From positions 68,101 through 101,219 of the forward strand of contig ONHE01000056.1 in NCBI GenBank assembly GCA_900317545.1: DNA of 33,119 nt. Reading direction: 5' to 3'. Position numbers and translations under genes: made by a program. The notes beneath the pieces were generated by a model. That model was given only the letters and a program-made list of their open reading frames with translations, made no database searches and was not told the DNA's origin. The DNA comes from an uncultured Prevotella sp. GTDB lineage: Bacteria > Bacteroidota > Bacteroidia > Bacteroidales > Bacteroidaceae. Below, piece after piece: positions 7,959 to 16,120 of the stretch. Every line of letters begins with the position of its first letter. The first letter of the stretch is position 1.

Positions 7959-8726
7959 CTACAGGTCTTTACGCCTGAACAGGCCGACTGACACCATATA
8001 GGGCACGACGATCCATGCCAGCAGCAGCAGGGAAGACAGGACGATGCCACCGGTGGCACCGAGAAACTGCTTGAAAGCGGCTCCCGAATAGCCCATCATG
8101 GCCGATACATTCATCTTCAACACCACCTGAAAACGGGCCAGATCGATCGGATTGAGCATCAGCAGACCCATGACCGGGGTCTCTATTGGCCATTCGGCAA
8201 AGATCATCAGTAGGTAGAGAAGCAACGAGTCCCAGAGCATGGTGAAGAGTAGCCATAGCAGGAGCGCGCCTCCGATGCCCCTCGTCTTGTCGGAAGAGAG
8301 CGTTGCCGTGAGGAAGGCGATGGAAACAAAGATGAGCGTAGTGCAGCTTCCCATGAGGATCAGGATGGCTGCAGTGCCGGGATCCGTATAGAGCAGCAAC
8401 GGCACGCCGCAGCCGAGGACGAACGCCAGCAGCAGGCTTCCGCCCACACCGCCATAGAGACTGTGCCAGATCTGGCTGCGACGGAGAGGCTGGGTGAGAA
8501 GCAGGACGATGAAGCCTCGTGAATTATAGAGGTAGATCGTGGTGTAGAGCAGGGACATCAGGGGAATGATGAAGAGCACGATATGGAGCAGCGTGAGCGT
8601 TCCTTTGCTCTCGCTGCTCTCAAGGAGCAGTGCGGTCCACGACAGCAGTGCGAGCATCACGAAGTAGACAAGGATGATCTTGCTCTTGATGTTGTCCAAA
8701 AAAATGGTTTTAGCGATTGTTTTCAT
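7959..8726 (-). CDS. nosY: NosY-type ABC transporter permease of the nos cluster
   Basis: This 255-residue membrane protein has about six hydrophobic segments (about 15-35, 45-68, 95-115, 122-145, 155-178 and 222-245). It starts inside the end of nosF (17-bp overlap), so the two are translationally linked and form the permease and ATPase of one transporter. In the NosDFY complex the transporter works with periplasmic NosD to mature the copper centres of N2O reductase. The assignment rests mainly on context and topology, because ABC-2 type permeases vary in sequence. It is the last gene of the cluster; the tadA promoter follows. Confidence 0.88.
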   Translation of the reverse strand: MKTIAKTIFLDNIKSKIILVYFVMLALLSWTALLLESSESKGTLTLLHIVLFIIPLMSLLYTTIYLYNSRGFIVLLLTQPLRRSQIWHSLYGGVGGSLLLAFVLGCGVPLLLYTDPGTAAILILMGSCTTLIFVSIAFLTATLSSDKTRGIGGALLLWLLFTMLWDSLLLYLLMIFAEWPIETPVMGLLMLNPIDLARFQVVLKMNVSAMMGYSGAAFKQFLGATGGIVLSSLLLLAWIVVPYMVSVGLFRRKDL

Positions 8727-9426
8727 GATCCGTTAACATTTTCATCACAGCCTTCGTCAGTGTCGGCTGACCGGTCTGCTGCATCAGTTCGTTGACTCCG
8801 CTGTAAAGCCGTATGTGTCCCTCGTCCATGAAGACGAGGTGCGTGGCCAAATCTTCGAGCTCGCTGAGGATATGCGAGGTGATGAAGATCAGCTTTCCCT
8901 CCTCCTTCGCTTTGCGTATTTTGTTTTTCAGCGTTTCGGCTGCCATAGGATCCAGTCCCGCAACGGGTTCGTCGAGGATCAGAATTTCGGGATGAAAAAG
9001 GAATGTCAGTGCGGCACTCACTTTCTGGCTCGTGCCGCCTGAAAGGGTGTAGGTGCGCTTGTCGGCAATGGCCCCAATGTCATATCGGTCATACAGTTCC
9101 ATATCCGGTTCACCCTTGTAGGGCCTCACACGGAGAATGGTCTCAACGGTCTGACCCACAGTCATATTCTGTGGGAATCGGCTTGCCTGTGGCATGAATC
9201 CGATCTTTGACCGGGCTGCAGGATTGTCCCGGACGTCCATACCGTTGACGATGACCGATCCGGAGTCAGGGGTCACGAGGCCCAGAATACATTTCATCAG
9301 CGTGGTCTTGCCGCATCCGTTAGGGCCGACGAAGGCCACACACTGACCCTCGGGCAGTTCCAAGTCCAAGTTCTGCAATACATGCAGGCGGCCGTAGGAT
9401 TTGTTCAGATGTCGAATGTTGATCAT
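8710..9426 (-). CDS. nosF: NosF-type ABC transporter ATPase
   Basis: This 238-residue ABC ATPase has Walker A GPNGCGKT at 34-41, signature LSGG at 128-131 and Walker B ILILDEP at 148-154. The H-loop is in ITSHILSE. It powers the NosDFY complex that supports copper-sulfur cluster assembly in NosZ. The start ATG overlaps the nosD stop (ATGA, 4 bp) and the end overlaps nosY by 17 bp, showing tight translational coupling. Confidence 0.93.
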   Translation of the reverse strand: MINIRHLNKSYGRLHVLQNLDLELPEGQCVAFVGPNGCGKTTLMKCILGLVTPDSGSVIVNGMDVRDNPAARSKIGFMPQASRFPQNMTVGQTVETILRVRPYKGEPDMELYDRYDIGAIADKRTYTLSGGTSQKVSAALTFLFHPEILILDEPVAGLDPMAAETLKNKIRKAKEEGKLIFITSHILSELEDLATHLVFMDEGHIRLYSGVNELMQQTGQPTLTKAVMKMLTDHENNR

Positions 9427-10697
9427 GTAGCGAATGGTTTCAGTGAAGGCATGTTGTCCACATAGTTGTCAGGCGTGATCGAGGGAAGCAGTCGCTCACT
9501 CATATCCATCAGGTTCATCAGGAAGCTATGGAAGAAGAGCAGCACGCCCGCGTTCTTTTCGGCCAGTGTGGAGAAGAGGCTCAGCATGTGATAAGGCACG
9601 TCGCCGGTGCCGTTCTTGTCCAAGTCGTAACCGTCATATTTGTCCCAGTAATTCCCGTCAAACGTGTTGCTGTTGAAACTGCTGTTGGTAGAGACGTCGA
9701 AAGTGTTGCCGATAAAGTTGTTCGCGCGGATCGTGTCGTTGGTCGAGCTGGCCACGACGCGCATGCCCCAGCCATTGTTCCGGAAGAGATTATGTCGCAC
9801 CTGCAGTTCCACGCCGCCGTCCATGAGGATACCGACCGTGTTGTCCGTGAACCGATTATGCTCGATCCGTCCCCGCTGGATCTCCTTCAGAAGCAGCCCG
9901 TAGGATGATCCGCCGCGGTTGAAGGCAAAGACATTGTGGAGCATATGCACGTCATGGGTGTACATGACGGCCACGCCTGCTAAGTTGTTGGAGAAATAAT
10001 TCTTGCTGTAAGTGTTGTGGTGGGAGAACATGAAGTGGAGTCCGTAGCGTTCGCAGCCGCTGACAGTGTTGTGGTCTATCAGCGACTCGTAGACAAACTC
10101 TAAATAGATGCCGTCCCTGTTGTGGCCCACCTTGTTGTGATGAATGTGCAGCTGCTCCGATTTCCAGCAGTGGATGGCGTTTCCCATCACCTGCATAGAC
10201 ATGATGTCACTGGCCACATCGTTGTGGCTGATGTCACTTTTGACGCAGCCTTGCAGCATGATGCTGAACTGGTTGGAGCGCATCTGATTATCCGAGATGA
10301 CTACGTTGCGGCTGTTTTTGACCAGTATGCCGCAGTAGTCATGCAGGGATGAGCGTCCCGAATTGATGATCCGGAAGCCGCGTAGAGTCACCCTGTCCGC
10401 GGCAATCGTAACGTTCGTCCCCCGCTTCAGCCCGTCGATGACAGGGCGTCCCACGCCAATCAGCGTGAGCGACTTGCCGACGGTGAAGTGCTCCCGATAG
10501 GTTCCGGGATGAACGAGCACGCTGTCACCCGCCTTGGCATAGACCAACGCGGCGCGGATCGTGGTGAAGTCCCGACCTTGACCCACGTGGATCGTCCGGG
10601 CGGATACCGATGCTACCAACAACAAAGCCGCCGCAGCCGATGTCCAGCGCAGTCTTGTCCAGCGCACTCTGTCTTCCTTTCTATAACCCGTCAGCAT
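9423..10697 (-). CDS. nosD: NosD, periplasmic nitrous oxide reductase maturation protein
   Basis: This 424-residue protein has an N-terminal signal (WTSAAAALLLVASVSA, ending near residue 33). A right-handed parallel beta-helix follows, built of CASH/NosD repeats with recurring N-x-x-x-x-N and NN/HN turns (for example SDISHNDVASD, ENNLAG-type turns, RIEHNRFTDN, LQVRHNLFRNN). NosD receives copper or sulfur species and docks on NosFY in the periplasm to build the CuZ site. It begins 1 nt after nosL and shares 4 bp with nosF. The family, length and neighbourhood agree. Confidence 0.95.
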   Translation of the reverse strand: MLTGYRKEDRVRWTRLRWTSAAAALLLVASVSARTIHVGQGRDFTTIRAALVYAKAGDSVLVHPGTYREHFTVGKSLTLIGVGRPVIDGLKRGTNVTIAADRVTLRGFRIINSGRSSLHDYCGILVKNSRNVVISDNQMRSNQFSIMLQGCVKSDISHNDVASDIMSMQVMGNAIHCWKSEQLHIHHNKVGHNRDGIYLEFVYESLIDHNTVSGCERYGLHFMFSHHNTYSKNYFSNNLAGVAVMYTHDVHMLHNVFAFNRGGSSYGLLLKEIQRGRIEHNRFTDNTVGILMDGGVELQVRHNLFRNNGWGMRVVASSTNDTIRANNFIGNTFDVSTNSSFNSNTFDGNYWDKYDGYDLDKNGTGDVPYHMLSLFSTLAEKNAGVLLFFHSFLMNLMDMSERLLPSITPDNYVDNMPSLKPFAT

Positions 10698-10698
10698 G

Positions 10699-11175
10699 TC
10701 ATTCCTGATGCTGTTGCTTCAGACGGGTCCACGAATCAAGCAGGATGGCCTTGTGATCTATGGCGAATTTCTTGGCCACAGCCAAGTCGCTGAATGCGGC
10801 CACGCCTCCATTCATCGGACTGGGGATGTCGTTGCCCAACACTAATCCGGCGGTCCGGATGTCTATGAGCTTGTCCGGCTGCATGTAATCCCCTACATAT
10901 ATCTTCAGTACCTTGTTGTCGTCTATCCGGTTCTTGCCGATATAATGGAATAGACACGACAAGTCGTCGAACTTCAGGCAACGTCCTTTGTCCGTGATCA
11001 GTTCGCATCCGAACTTCCCGTCCGTGATCGCCATCTTGCAGCCTTCACACAAGTCTTTGCCCAATTCGATCGGTTGTGGCTCGTCTTTGACCGAGCACGC
11101 CGTTGCGGCAACTGTGAGAATCAGCGTCAGGAGTAAGCCTGACGCTGATCGTCTGATACGGAAAGTCTGAGCCAT
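10699..11175 (-). CDS. nosL: NosL copper chaperone lipoprotein
   Basis: This 158-residue lipoprotein has signal ...LILTVAATAC with Cys27 as the lipidation site. The Cu(I)-binding motif CEGCKM (C43, C46, M48) matches the NosL family, whose members carry copper to apo-NosZ in the periplasm. The C-terminal half has the family's MNGGVAAFSDLAVAKKFA segment. Residues after the lipidated cysteine are SVKDE, which loosely recalls Bacteroidota surface-export signals; I do not infer surface location from this. It directly abuts the membrane-protein gene upstream and nosD downstream. Confidence 0.93.
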   Translation of the reverse strand: MAQTFRIRRSASGLLLTLILTVAATACSVKDEPQPIELGKDLCEGCKMAITDGKFGCELITDKGRCLKFDDLSCLFHYIGKNRIDDNKVLKIYVGDYMQPDKLIDIRTAGLVLGNDIPSPMNGGVAAFSDLAVAKKFAIDHKAILLDSWTRLKQQHQE

Positions 11176-11784
11176 TTACGCGGTTTTGGTTTTCTTCTTG
11201 AATAATTTGTCATAGAGGCCTGCCTCATACAGCACTGCCACTGCCACCAATATTCCGGCACCGACGAGCAGGTAGCCGCCGGTATCGGGCCATGAGAATG
11301 CCTCGAAGTTGAGCAGCTTCTTATAGCCGATGATGGGCGGTTGATAGGCCATGCCAGGCACCTGGATCGGCGCATTGGGGTCTAAGTGGTGCCCATAGTT
11401 ATAGGTCCAGTAGTAGAAATCTATGAAACTGAGGATGCCGAAGATTACGAAGAGCCCGAAGGAACCGTAAGTGAGCTTCTTGTTGCGTAGCAGTCCGGAG
11501 ACGATAAATAGCAAGCCGAAGAAGCACAGGATGTAGGGTAGGGCCTGGAACTCCCAGAAGTTCTCCGGATAGATCTTCTCCATGCCGACATAATGGTTCA
11601 AGTCGTTGATCGGAATGATGTCGCCCGAGATGCCAGAGGTGCCGCCGATGAGCAGCATCAAGCCTTCGGGATACTGCGGGGCCTGCAGGTCAATGCGCCA
11701 GAGTGGGATGAATGCACTGACGACAGTCAGTATGGCGGCTGCGATCATCAGCCACATGCCAAGTTTTGATAGTTTGTTTGTCAT
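11176..11784 (-). CDS. nos-cluster integral membrane protein (possible NosB equivalent)
   Basis: This 202-residue protein has about five hydrophobic segments (about 8-28, 81-99, 104-122 with an aromatic stretch FIDFYYWTYNYGHH, and 174-194). The loop after the first segment is long and probably periplasmic (PEGLMLLIGGTSGISGDIIPINDLNHYVGM). No cysteine pairs or heme-binding CXXCH are present. Membrane proteins at this place are usual in clade II nos clusters, where one is called NosB; whether this one is homologous to NosB I cannot decide. It could help electron transfer or NosZ biogenesis. It abuts nosL exactly and is separated from nosZ by a 144-bp structured gap. Confidence 0.7.
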   Translation of the reverse strand: MTNKLSKLGMWLMIAAAILTVVSAFIPLWRIDLQAPQYPEGLMLLIGGTSGISGDIIPINDLNHYVGMEKIYPENFWEFQALPYILCFFGLLFIVSGLLRNKKLTYGSFGLFVIFGILSFIDFYYWTYNYGHHLDPNAPIQVPGMAYQPPIIGYKKLLNFEAFSWPDTGGYLLVGAGILVAVAVLYEAGLYDKLFKKKTKTA

Positions 11785-11808
11785 GTACGTATTGATTGTT
11801 TTGATCGT

Positions 11809-11917
11809 TCAGACCTCATCCGCTGTCCGCCTTTCCCGGTCCTTCTTGCCGACTGACGGGGTGGCTTTCGGTCGGGTGAAAGATGGGGTGGGGCGGACAG
11901 TGAATTTTAAGGTCTGA
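11809..11917. repeat. Long imperfect inverted repeat between nosZ and the maturation genes
   Basis: TCAGACCT (11809-11816) pairs with AGGTCTGA (11910-11917), and CTGTCCGCC (11823-11831) pairs with GGCGGACAG (11892-11900). The two stems are separated by an internal loop and the structure encloses about 60 nt with further GC-rich pairing. Sitting inside the probable operon, it could end part of the transcripts or protect the nosZ message. Confidence 0.6.
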
Positions 11918-11928
11918 AGGAGGATGAA

Positions 11929-13908
11929 TTATTTCAAGTCTTTCGGATTCTTGTTGTCAATCGAGTATTTCAGTGGTACGTTGCTGCCGGCCGGACTTAC
12001 GCGGGCATATCCCTGCATCTCCTGATGGAGCGCAGAACAGAAGTCGGTGCAGTAGAACGGAATGATGCCGACACGATTGGGTATCCATTTCAGAGTGCAA
12101 GTCTCTCCCGGCATGACCAGAAGCTCGGCATTGTTGTTGCCTTTGACGGCAAATCCGTGCGGGATATCCCACTCTTGCTCCAAGTTGGTGACATGGAAGT
12201 AGACCTCGTCACCCATCTTGATACCTTCGATGTTGTCCGGGACGAGGCGCGAGCGCACTGCTCCTAAATAGATATCCACGCGGTTTCCCTTGCGTTCTAC
12301 GCGAGCCTCGTTATATGAGCTGATCTTTGCGGGATTGTGATTGTCGGCCAGTTTGGTGAATTTCAGCACGTTGGGCATGATCTGTTTGGCATCGATGGCC
12401 ACGGCATAGTGCGGCTCCCCGACCGTGGGGAACTCAAGGATGAGTTTCATCTTGTCTCCGCTGATGTCGTAAAGCTGTGCAGCCTGGCAGAGTTCAGGTC
12501 CTGTCGGCAGGAAACGGTCTTTCGTGATCTTGTTGTAGGCAATCATGTATTTGCCGTAGGGTTTCTTTGTGTCGCCGCCCATGACGGACAGATGGCCGAT
12601 CGAATAGTAAGTCGGAATGCGGTCCAGAATCTTCAGATCTTTCAGGTTCCACTTCACGATCTCGGACGAAATGAAGAAACTTGTGTAGGCGTGACCGTCT
12701 GCATCAAATTCGGTGTGGAGCGATCCTAATCCCGGAGCCTTCACCTCTCCGTGGAGCGCAGCCTCGTATTTGATGACGTTGATGCCGTTGACCTTGCCGT
12801 CAAACTGCTTGTTTTCAATGGCTTTCTGAATCTTGGAGAAGCTGAAAACAGGGATGTTTGACGAGAGTTTGCCGTTTCCGACGATATACTCGCCTGACGG
12901 ATCGACGTCACATCCGTGCGGGGACTTCGGACAAGGGATCAGATACAGGAAGTCGTTAACCTTCTCCGTGTTGATCACTTTGACCTTGTCGAGGATCTCA
13001 GACTTTGCCGACAGTGTAGCCTCATTCCATGTGTTATGGGCGTATTCCGCTTTCTCGACCGTGCAGTCGCCCTTTGCGGCGTGCTCGGCAGCTTTCTTCC
13101 AGTTGACGGCGAGGATGTAGTCCTTGTCGTTCTTGGCAGCATTGATTTCGAGCAACGTGTTGGCTTCCTCGGAGTTGTAGCAGGTGAAGAAGCTCCAGTC
13201 GCCCGATGCGTTCTTCCCGCTGTGGCTCAAATCATAGTTGAACGGAGGCAGACGGAGCTGGAAGTCGAGACTCATCTCACCCGTCTTCGGGTCTATCTTG
13301 ACGAAGCTGATATGTCCGTGGAACTTCTCCTTATATTCTGCGATCGAAACATCGCCGTTCTCATAGTCGGCCGGAACGCTGAAACGGGTTCCTGCCACTA
13401 AGTATTCGCTGTTCTGGGTCAGGAATGGAGAAGCGTGGTTGCCGGCAGAGTTGGGCAGTTCGATAATCTCTGCCGTGCGGAAAGTCTTCAGGTCAATGCG
13501 AGCCACGCGGGGCGTGTTGTTGGCATTGATGAATGCCCAGCGGCCGTCATACATGGCATCCGTCTCTGAAAGCGTCATGTGATGGGAGTCGTCCCAGGGC
13601 ACGAAACCGAACGACGTGTTCAGCATCGGCTTCGTCTCTTCACTGTACCCGTAGCCGTTCTCCGTGAATTGCGAGAACACCGGAATGATCTTCAGCAGTC
13701 GGCCTGAGGGCACGCCGTAGACGGCTACCTGCCCGTTGAAGCCTCCGGAAACAAAATTGTAAAACTCGTCGTACTGCCCCGGGGCTACATAAGCTTTCTG
13801 GGCCGCATCGGCGTCAACAGCCGGTCCTGACTTGTCAGGACGGCATCCGTACAGCAGACTGCCCGTCAATAGCAGGACTGTTGCAAAGGTAAATAGATTC
13901 TTGTGCAT
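11929..13908 (-). CDS. nosZ: Nitrous oxide reductase, clade II type
   Basis: NosZ reduces N2O to N2. The 659-residue protein has an N-terminal beta-propeller with candidate CuZ histidines in DDSHHM, GNHASPF, SPHGCDVDPSG, LHTEFDADGHAY and EPHYA. Its C-terminal cupredoxin domain carries a complete CuA site: His in DIPHGF, then C620, C624, H628 and M631 in CTDFCSALHQEM. The signal MHKNLFTFATVLLLTGSLLYGC has no twin-arginine, so export is by Sec, as in clade II (atypical) enzymes. The LLYGC sequence looks like a slightly unusual lipobox, so the enzyme may be membrane-anchored. It lies 51 bp after the Crp/Fnr gene and upstream of the maturation genes, all on the same strand. Confidence 0.97.
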   Translation of the reverse strand: MHKNLFTFATVLLLTGSLLYGCRPDKSGPAVDADAAQKAYVAPGQYDEFYNFVSGGFNGQVAVYGVPSGRLLKIIPVFSQFTENGYGYSEETKPMLNTSFGFVPWDDSHHMTLSETDAMYDGRWAFINANNTPRVARIDLKTFRTAEIIELPNSAGNHASPFLTQNSEYLVAGTRFSVPADYENGDVSIAEYKEKFHGHISFVKIDPKTGEMSLDFQLRLPPFNYDLSHSGKNASGDWSFFTCYNSEEANTLLEINAAKNDKDYILAVNWKKAAEHAAKGDCTVEKAEYAHNTWNEATLSAKSEILDKVKVINTEKVNDFLYLIPCPKSPHGCDVDPSGEYIVGNGKLSSNIPVFSFSKIQKAIENKQFDGKVNGINVIKYEAALHGEVKAPGLGSLHTEFDADGHAYTSFFISSEIVKWNLKDLKILDRIPTYYSIGHLSVMGGDTKKPYGKYMIAYNKITKDRFLPTGPELCQAAQLYDISGDKMKLILEFPTVGEPHYAVAIDAKQIMPNVLKFTKLADNHNPAKISSYNEARVERKGNRVDIYLGAVRSRLVPDNIEGIKMGDEVYFHVTNLEQEWDIPHGFAVKGNNNAELLVMPGETCTLKWIPNRVGIIPFYCTDFCSALHQEMQGYARVSPAGSNVPLKYSIDNKNPKDLK

Positions 13909-13959
13909 AATTGAAATATGAATAAATGAATGTTTTAGGTCTTGTGGCTGACGGCTTCT

Positions 13960-14637
13960 TCAGATAGCGAAGAGAGCCTTCGGATTAACGATGGTGATTG
14001 TCCGTCCGTCGTTTTTGATAATCCCCGCATCGGACAGCTGCATGAAGGCTCTTGTCAATGAGTATTTCTGGATGCCGAAAAGGTCTGCGAGCTCCTGACG
14101 GGAGCATTCAAGACGGATCACGGGACTTTGCTGCTGCTTGTAGATTTCGATGAGATATTGTGCGAGCTTGCCTTTGGCGGTGAACATGCTCAGCATGTGT
14201 ATCTTGCGTGTGAGATAGATGACGATGTTGGAGATGATGGTAATGAAGTTGTGACGCACGATGGGATTGGAGTCGATCAGCTGCATCAGTTCGTCTGGTC
14301 TGAAACGTATGATGACCGTGTGGGCATCCACCCTGACCGTGACAGGCATCTGATGGGTCTCGGCGAAGATGAATGCGGGAGCGATCAGGTCCCCTGCGGA
14401 GAGCTTGCCCATCTGCACCGACTTCCCTGAATCACCCACCATGTAGGGCACAATGACACCCGAGAGCACCAGATCCGCATGCAGATAACTGTCGCCCTCA
14501 ATGGTGTAAAGCTTGTTTTTCTTGTATTCAACGATCTTATAGTTGATGCTTTGCAGCAGCAACTCTAACTCGCCTTCCCTTAATCCTTTAAATAGAGGGC
14601 CTGCAGCCAATGTCTCCACTATCTTCTTTTGTTCCAT
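13960..14637 (-). CDS. Crp/Fnr-family transcription regulator of the nos cluster
   Basis: With the start at 14637 (MEQKKIVETLAAGPLF) the protein has 225 residues. It has a cNMP-binding-type beta-barrel (about 15-120), a dimer helix and a C-terminal winged HTH (CSRQELADLFGIQKYSLTRAFMQLSDAGII). A longer reading from 14706 would begin before the probable promoter box at 14692-14699, so it is rejected. There is only one cysteine, in the HTH region, so an FNR-type Fe-S cluster is excluded. A heme/NO-sensing type such as HcpR or DNR is possible by analogy. Position 51 bp before nosZ suggests it controls the cluster and may be cotranscribed with it. Confidence 0.88.
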   Translation of the reverse strand: MEQKKIVETLAAGPLFKGLREGELELLLQSINYKIVEYKKNKLYTIEGDSYLHADLVLSGVIVPYMVGDSGKSVQMGKLSAGDLIAPAFIFAETHQMPVTVRVDAHTVIIRFRPDELMQLIDSNPIVRHNFITIISNIVIYLTRKIHMLSMFTAKGKLAQYLIEIYKQQQSPVIRLECSRQELADLFGIQKYSLTRAFMQLSDAGIIKNDGRTITIVNPKALFAI

Positions 14638-14691
14638 ATTTGTCGGATCACAATACCAGGAGGCTATGTGTCTGTCTTCAAATATCCGTGG

Positions 14692-14699
14692 CAAATTTA
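14692..14699 (-). promoter_or_regulatory. -7 box of the Crp/Fnr (nos) operon (TAAATTTG)
   Basis: TAAATTTG on the minus strand fits TAnnTTTG and lies 54 nt before the chosen ATG. No TTG at the right distance is seen. Further upstream (14783-14819) CTCCCGC and GCGGGAG form a small hairpin, of unknown role. Confidence 0.45.
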
Positions 14700-14899
14700 C
14701 TGGCATTTGGGAAAAGTAAATGACAACAAATGTTCCCCTTTGTTGCTAATTTTATATAAAAAATGCTAACAGCCTCCTCCGGCTCCCGCTTATGTTGGTC
14801 CGGGAGGGGAAGGCGGGAGTAGACCCACGCCAGAATCGCCGCTGACGGGGCGATCGGGTGGAAGTGATGCAACTGTCTTAAAAATGCCATGTCTTTTAT

Positions 14900-14929
14900 T
14901 TGAGGTTTGCTGGAAAAGTCGTACTTTTG
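14900..14929 (+). promoter_or_regulatory. Promoter of yraN-birA (TTG-19-TACTTTTG)
   Basis: TTG at 14900-14902 and TACTTTTG at 14922-14929 are separated by exactly 19 nt and match the Bacteroidota housekeeping promoter. The yraN ATG follows 23 nt after the -7 box. Confidence 0.75.
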
Positions 14930-14952
14930 CATCGTAACCGATTCTCTTGACA

Positions 14953-15327
14953 ATGGCAGAACATAATGATCTCGGGAAATGGGGAGAGGATGTCGCGGCC
15001 GACTATCTGATCCGAAAGGGCTATACGGTAAAGGAGCGTGACTGGAGATACAACCATCGTGATCTCGACTTGGTCGTCCTTTCCCCGGATATGACGACAC
15101 TGGTCATTGTCGAGGTGAAGACCCGGCGGGGCGAAGGACCCTTGGAGCCTCAGCAGGCGGTTGATCGGCGGAAGATACGCAACTTGGCTTGTGCCGCTAA
15201 TGACTACGTCCGGCTCTTCGACATCGAGATGGAGGTCCGTTTTGACATCGTAACCGTCACCGGCATCAGCCGTGAGACCGCGCGTGTCGAGCACATCGAG
15301 CATGCCTTTAACCCCTTACTTTTATAA
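14953..15327 (+). CDS. YraN/UPF0102 family endonuclease-like protein
   Basis: This 124-residue protein has the UPF0102 core: GKWGEDVAADYLIRKGY, then WRYNHRDLDLVVL, then LVIVEVKTRRG. The D...EVK arrangement is that of the PD-(D/E)XK nuclease fold. The cellular role of the family is not established; links to Holliday-junction processing have been proposed from similarity. The ATG at 14953 is preferred over the TTG two codons earlier because it gives the normal family start (MAEHNDLGKWGE). The stop codon is 1 nt before birA, so the two are cotranscribed. Confidence 0.9.
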   Translation: MAEHNDLGKWGEDVAADYLIRKGYTVKERDWRYNHRDLDLVVLSPDMTTLVIVEVKTRRGEGPLEPQQAVDRRKIRNLACAANDYVRLFDIEMEVRFDIVTVTGISRETARVEHIEHAFNPLLL

Positions 15328-15328
15328 T

Positions 15329-16096
15329 ATGCAACGGATGAAAAGGAAGATCATCAACATGGAAGAGGTCGACTCGACCAACCGTTTCCTGCACGACTAT
15401 ACGCCGGAAACAGACGAGGAAATGACCATCGTCACGGCCCGCTTTCAGACTGCGGGGCGCGGACAGGGCAGCAACCGTTGGGAGAGCAAGGCCGGTGCCA
15501 ATCTGCTATTCTCGCTCTTGGTCCATCCCGTGCGGGTCCCCTTGATGTTCCGGTTCCTCCTTTCGGAGGCCGGCGCCCTGGCTCTGAAAGAGGCACTCGA
15601 CAGTTATACCGACGGCATCCGTATCAAATGGCCCAACGACATCTACTGGCAGGACCGCAAGATCAGCGGTACGCTGATCGAGACACGTGTCAGTGGCGGC
15701 TCGCTGAAGGACTTCATCTTCGGATGCGGCGTCAATGTCAACCAGACGGAGTTTGTCAGCGATGCGCCCAATCCGGTCTCTCTGCGGCAGATCATCGGTC
15801 GACGGGTGCCGCTGGAAGAGCTGCTCGGGCGGATCACCGAGGCCTTCGACAAGTATTATGGCATGGTGATCGACAGGCAGTATGCTGACATCGCCGCCCG
15901 TTATGATGAAGCACTCTACCGCCGCCACGGTTTCTTCCCGTACCGGGATCAGGACGGTGATTTCGAGGGAGCGATCGTTGAGGTGGAAGATGACGGTCAT
16001 CTCGTGCTCCGCGACCGTTCGGATGCGCTCCGCCGCTATGCCTTCAAGGAGGTCGAATACATCCTTCCGCCTCAAGAAAAACCTTCCTGCCTCTGA
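15329..16096 (+). CDS. birA: Biotin--[acetyl-CoA-carboxylase] ligase
   Basis: The enzyme makes biotinyl-AMP and transfers biotin to carboxylase carrier domains. The 255-residue protein has the GRGQGSNRW biotinyl-AMP loop at 43-51, KWPNDIYW at 100-107 and KISGTLIE at 111-118. A C-terminal SH3-like domain follows (about 210-250). The N-terminal DNA-binding domain of E. coli BirA is absent, so this is a group I ligase without repressor function. ATG at 15329 lies 1 nt after the yraN stop; a second ATG three codons on is also possible. Confidence 0.93.
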   Translation: MQRMKRKIINMEEVDSTNRFLHDYTPETDEEMTIVTARFQTAGRGQGSNRWESKAGANLLFSLLVHPVRVPLMFRFLLSEAGALALKEALDSYTDGIRIKWPNDIYWQDRKISGTLIETRVSGGSLKDFIFGCGVNVNQTEFVSDAPNPVSLRQIIGRRVPLEELLGRITEAFDKYYGMVIDRQYADIAARYDEALYRRHGFFPYRDQDGDFEGAIVEVEDDGHLVLRDRSDALRRYAFKEVEYILPPQEKPSCL

Positions 16097-16120
16097 CGTT
16101 CACACCCACTTCTGCGCACT

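Noticed and set aside
14638-14706. N-terminal extension of the Crp/Fnr protein
   Set aside because: The 23 extra residues are unlike the family and begin upstream of the probable -7 box at 14692-14699.
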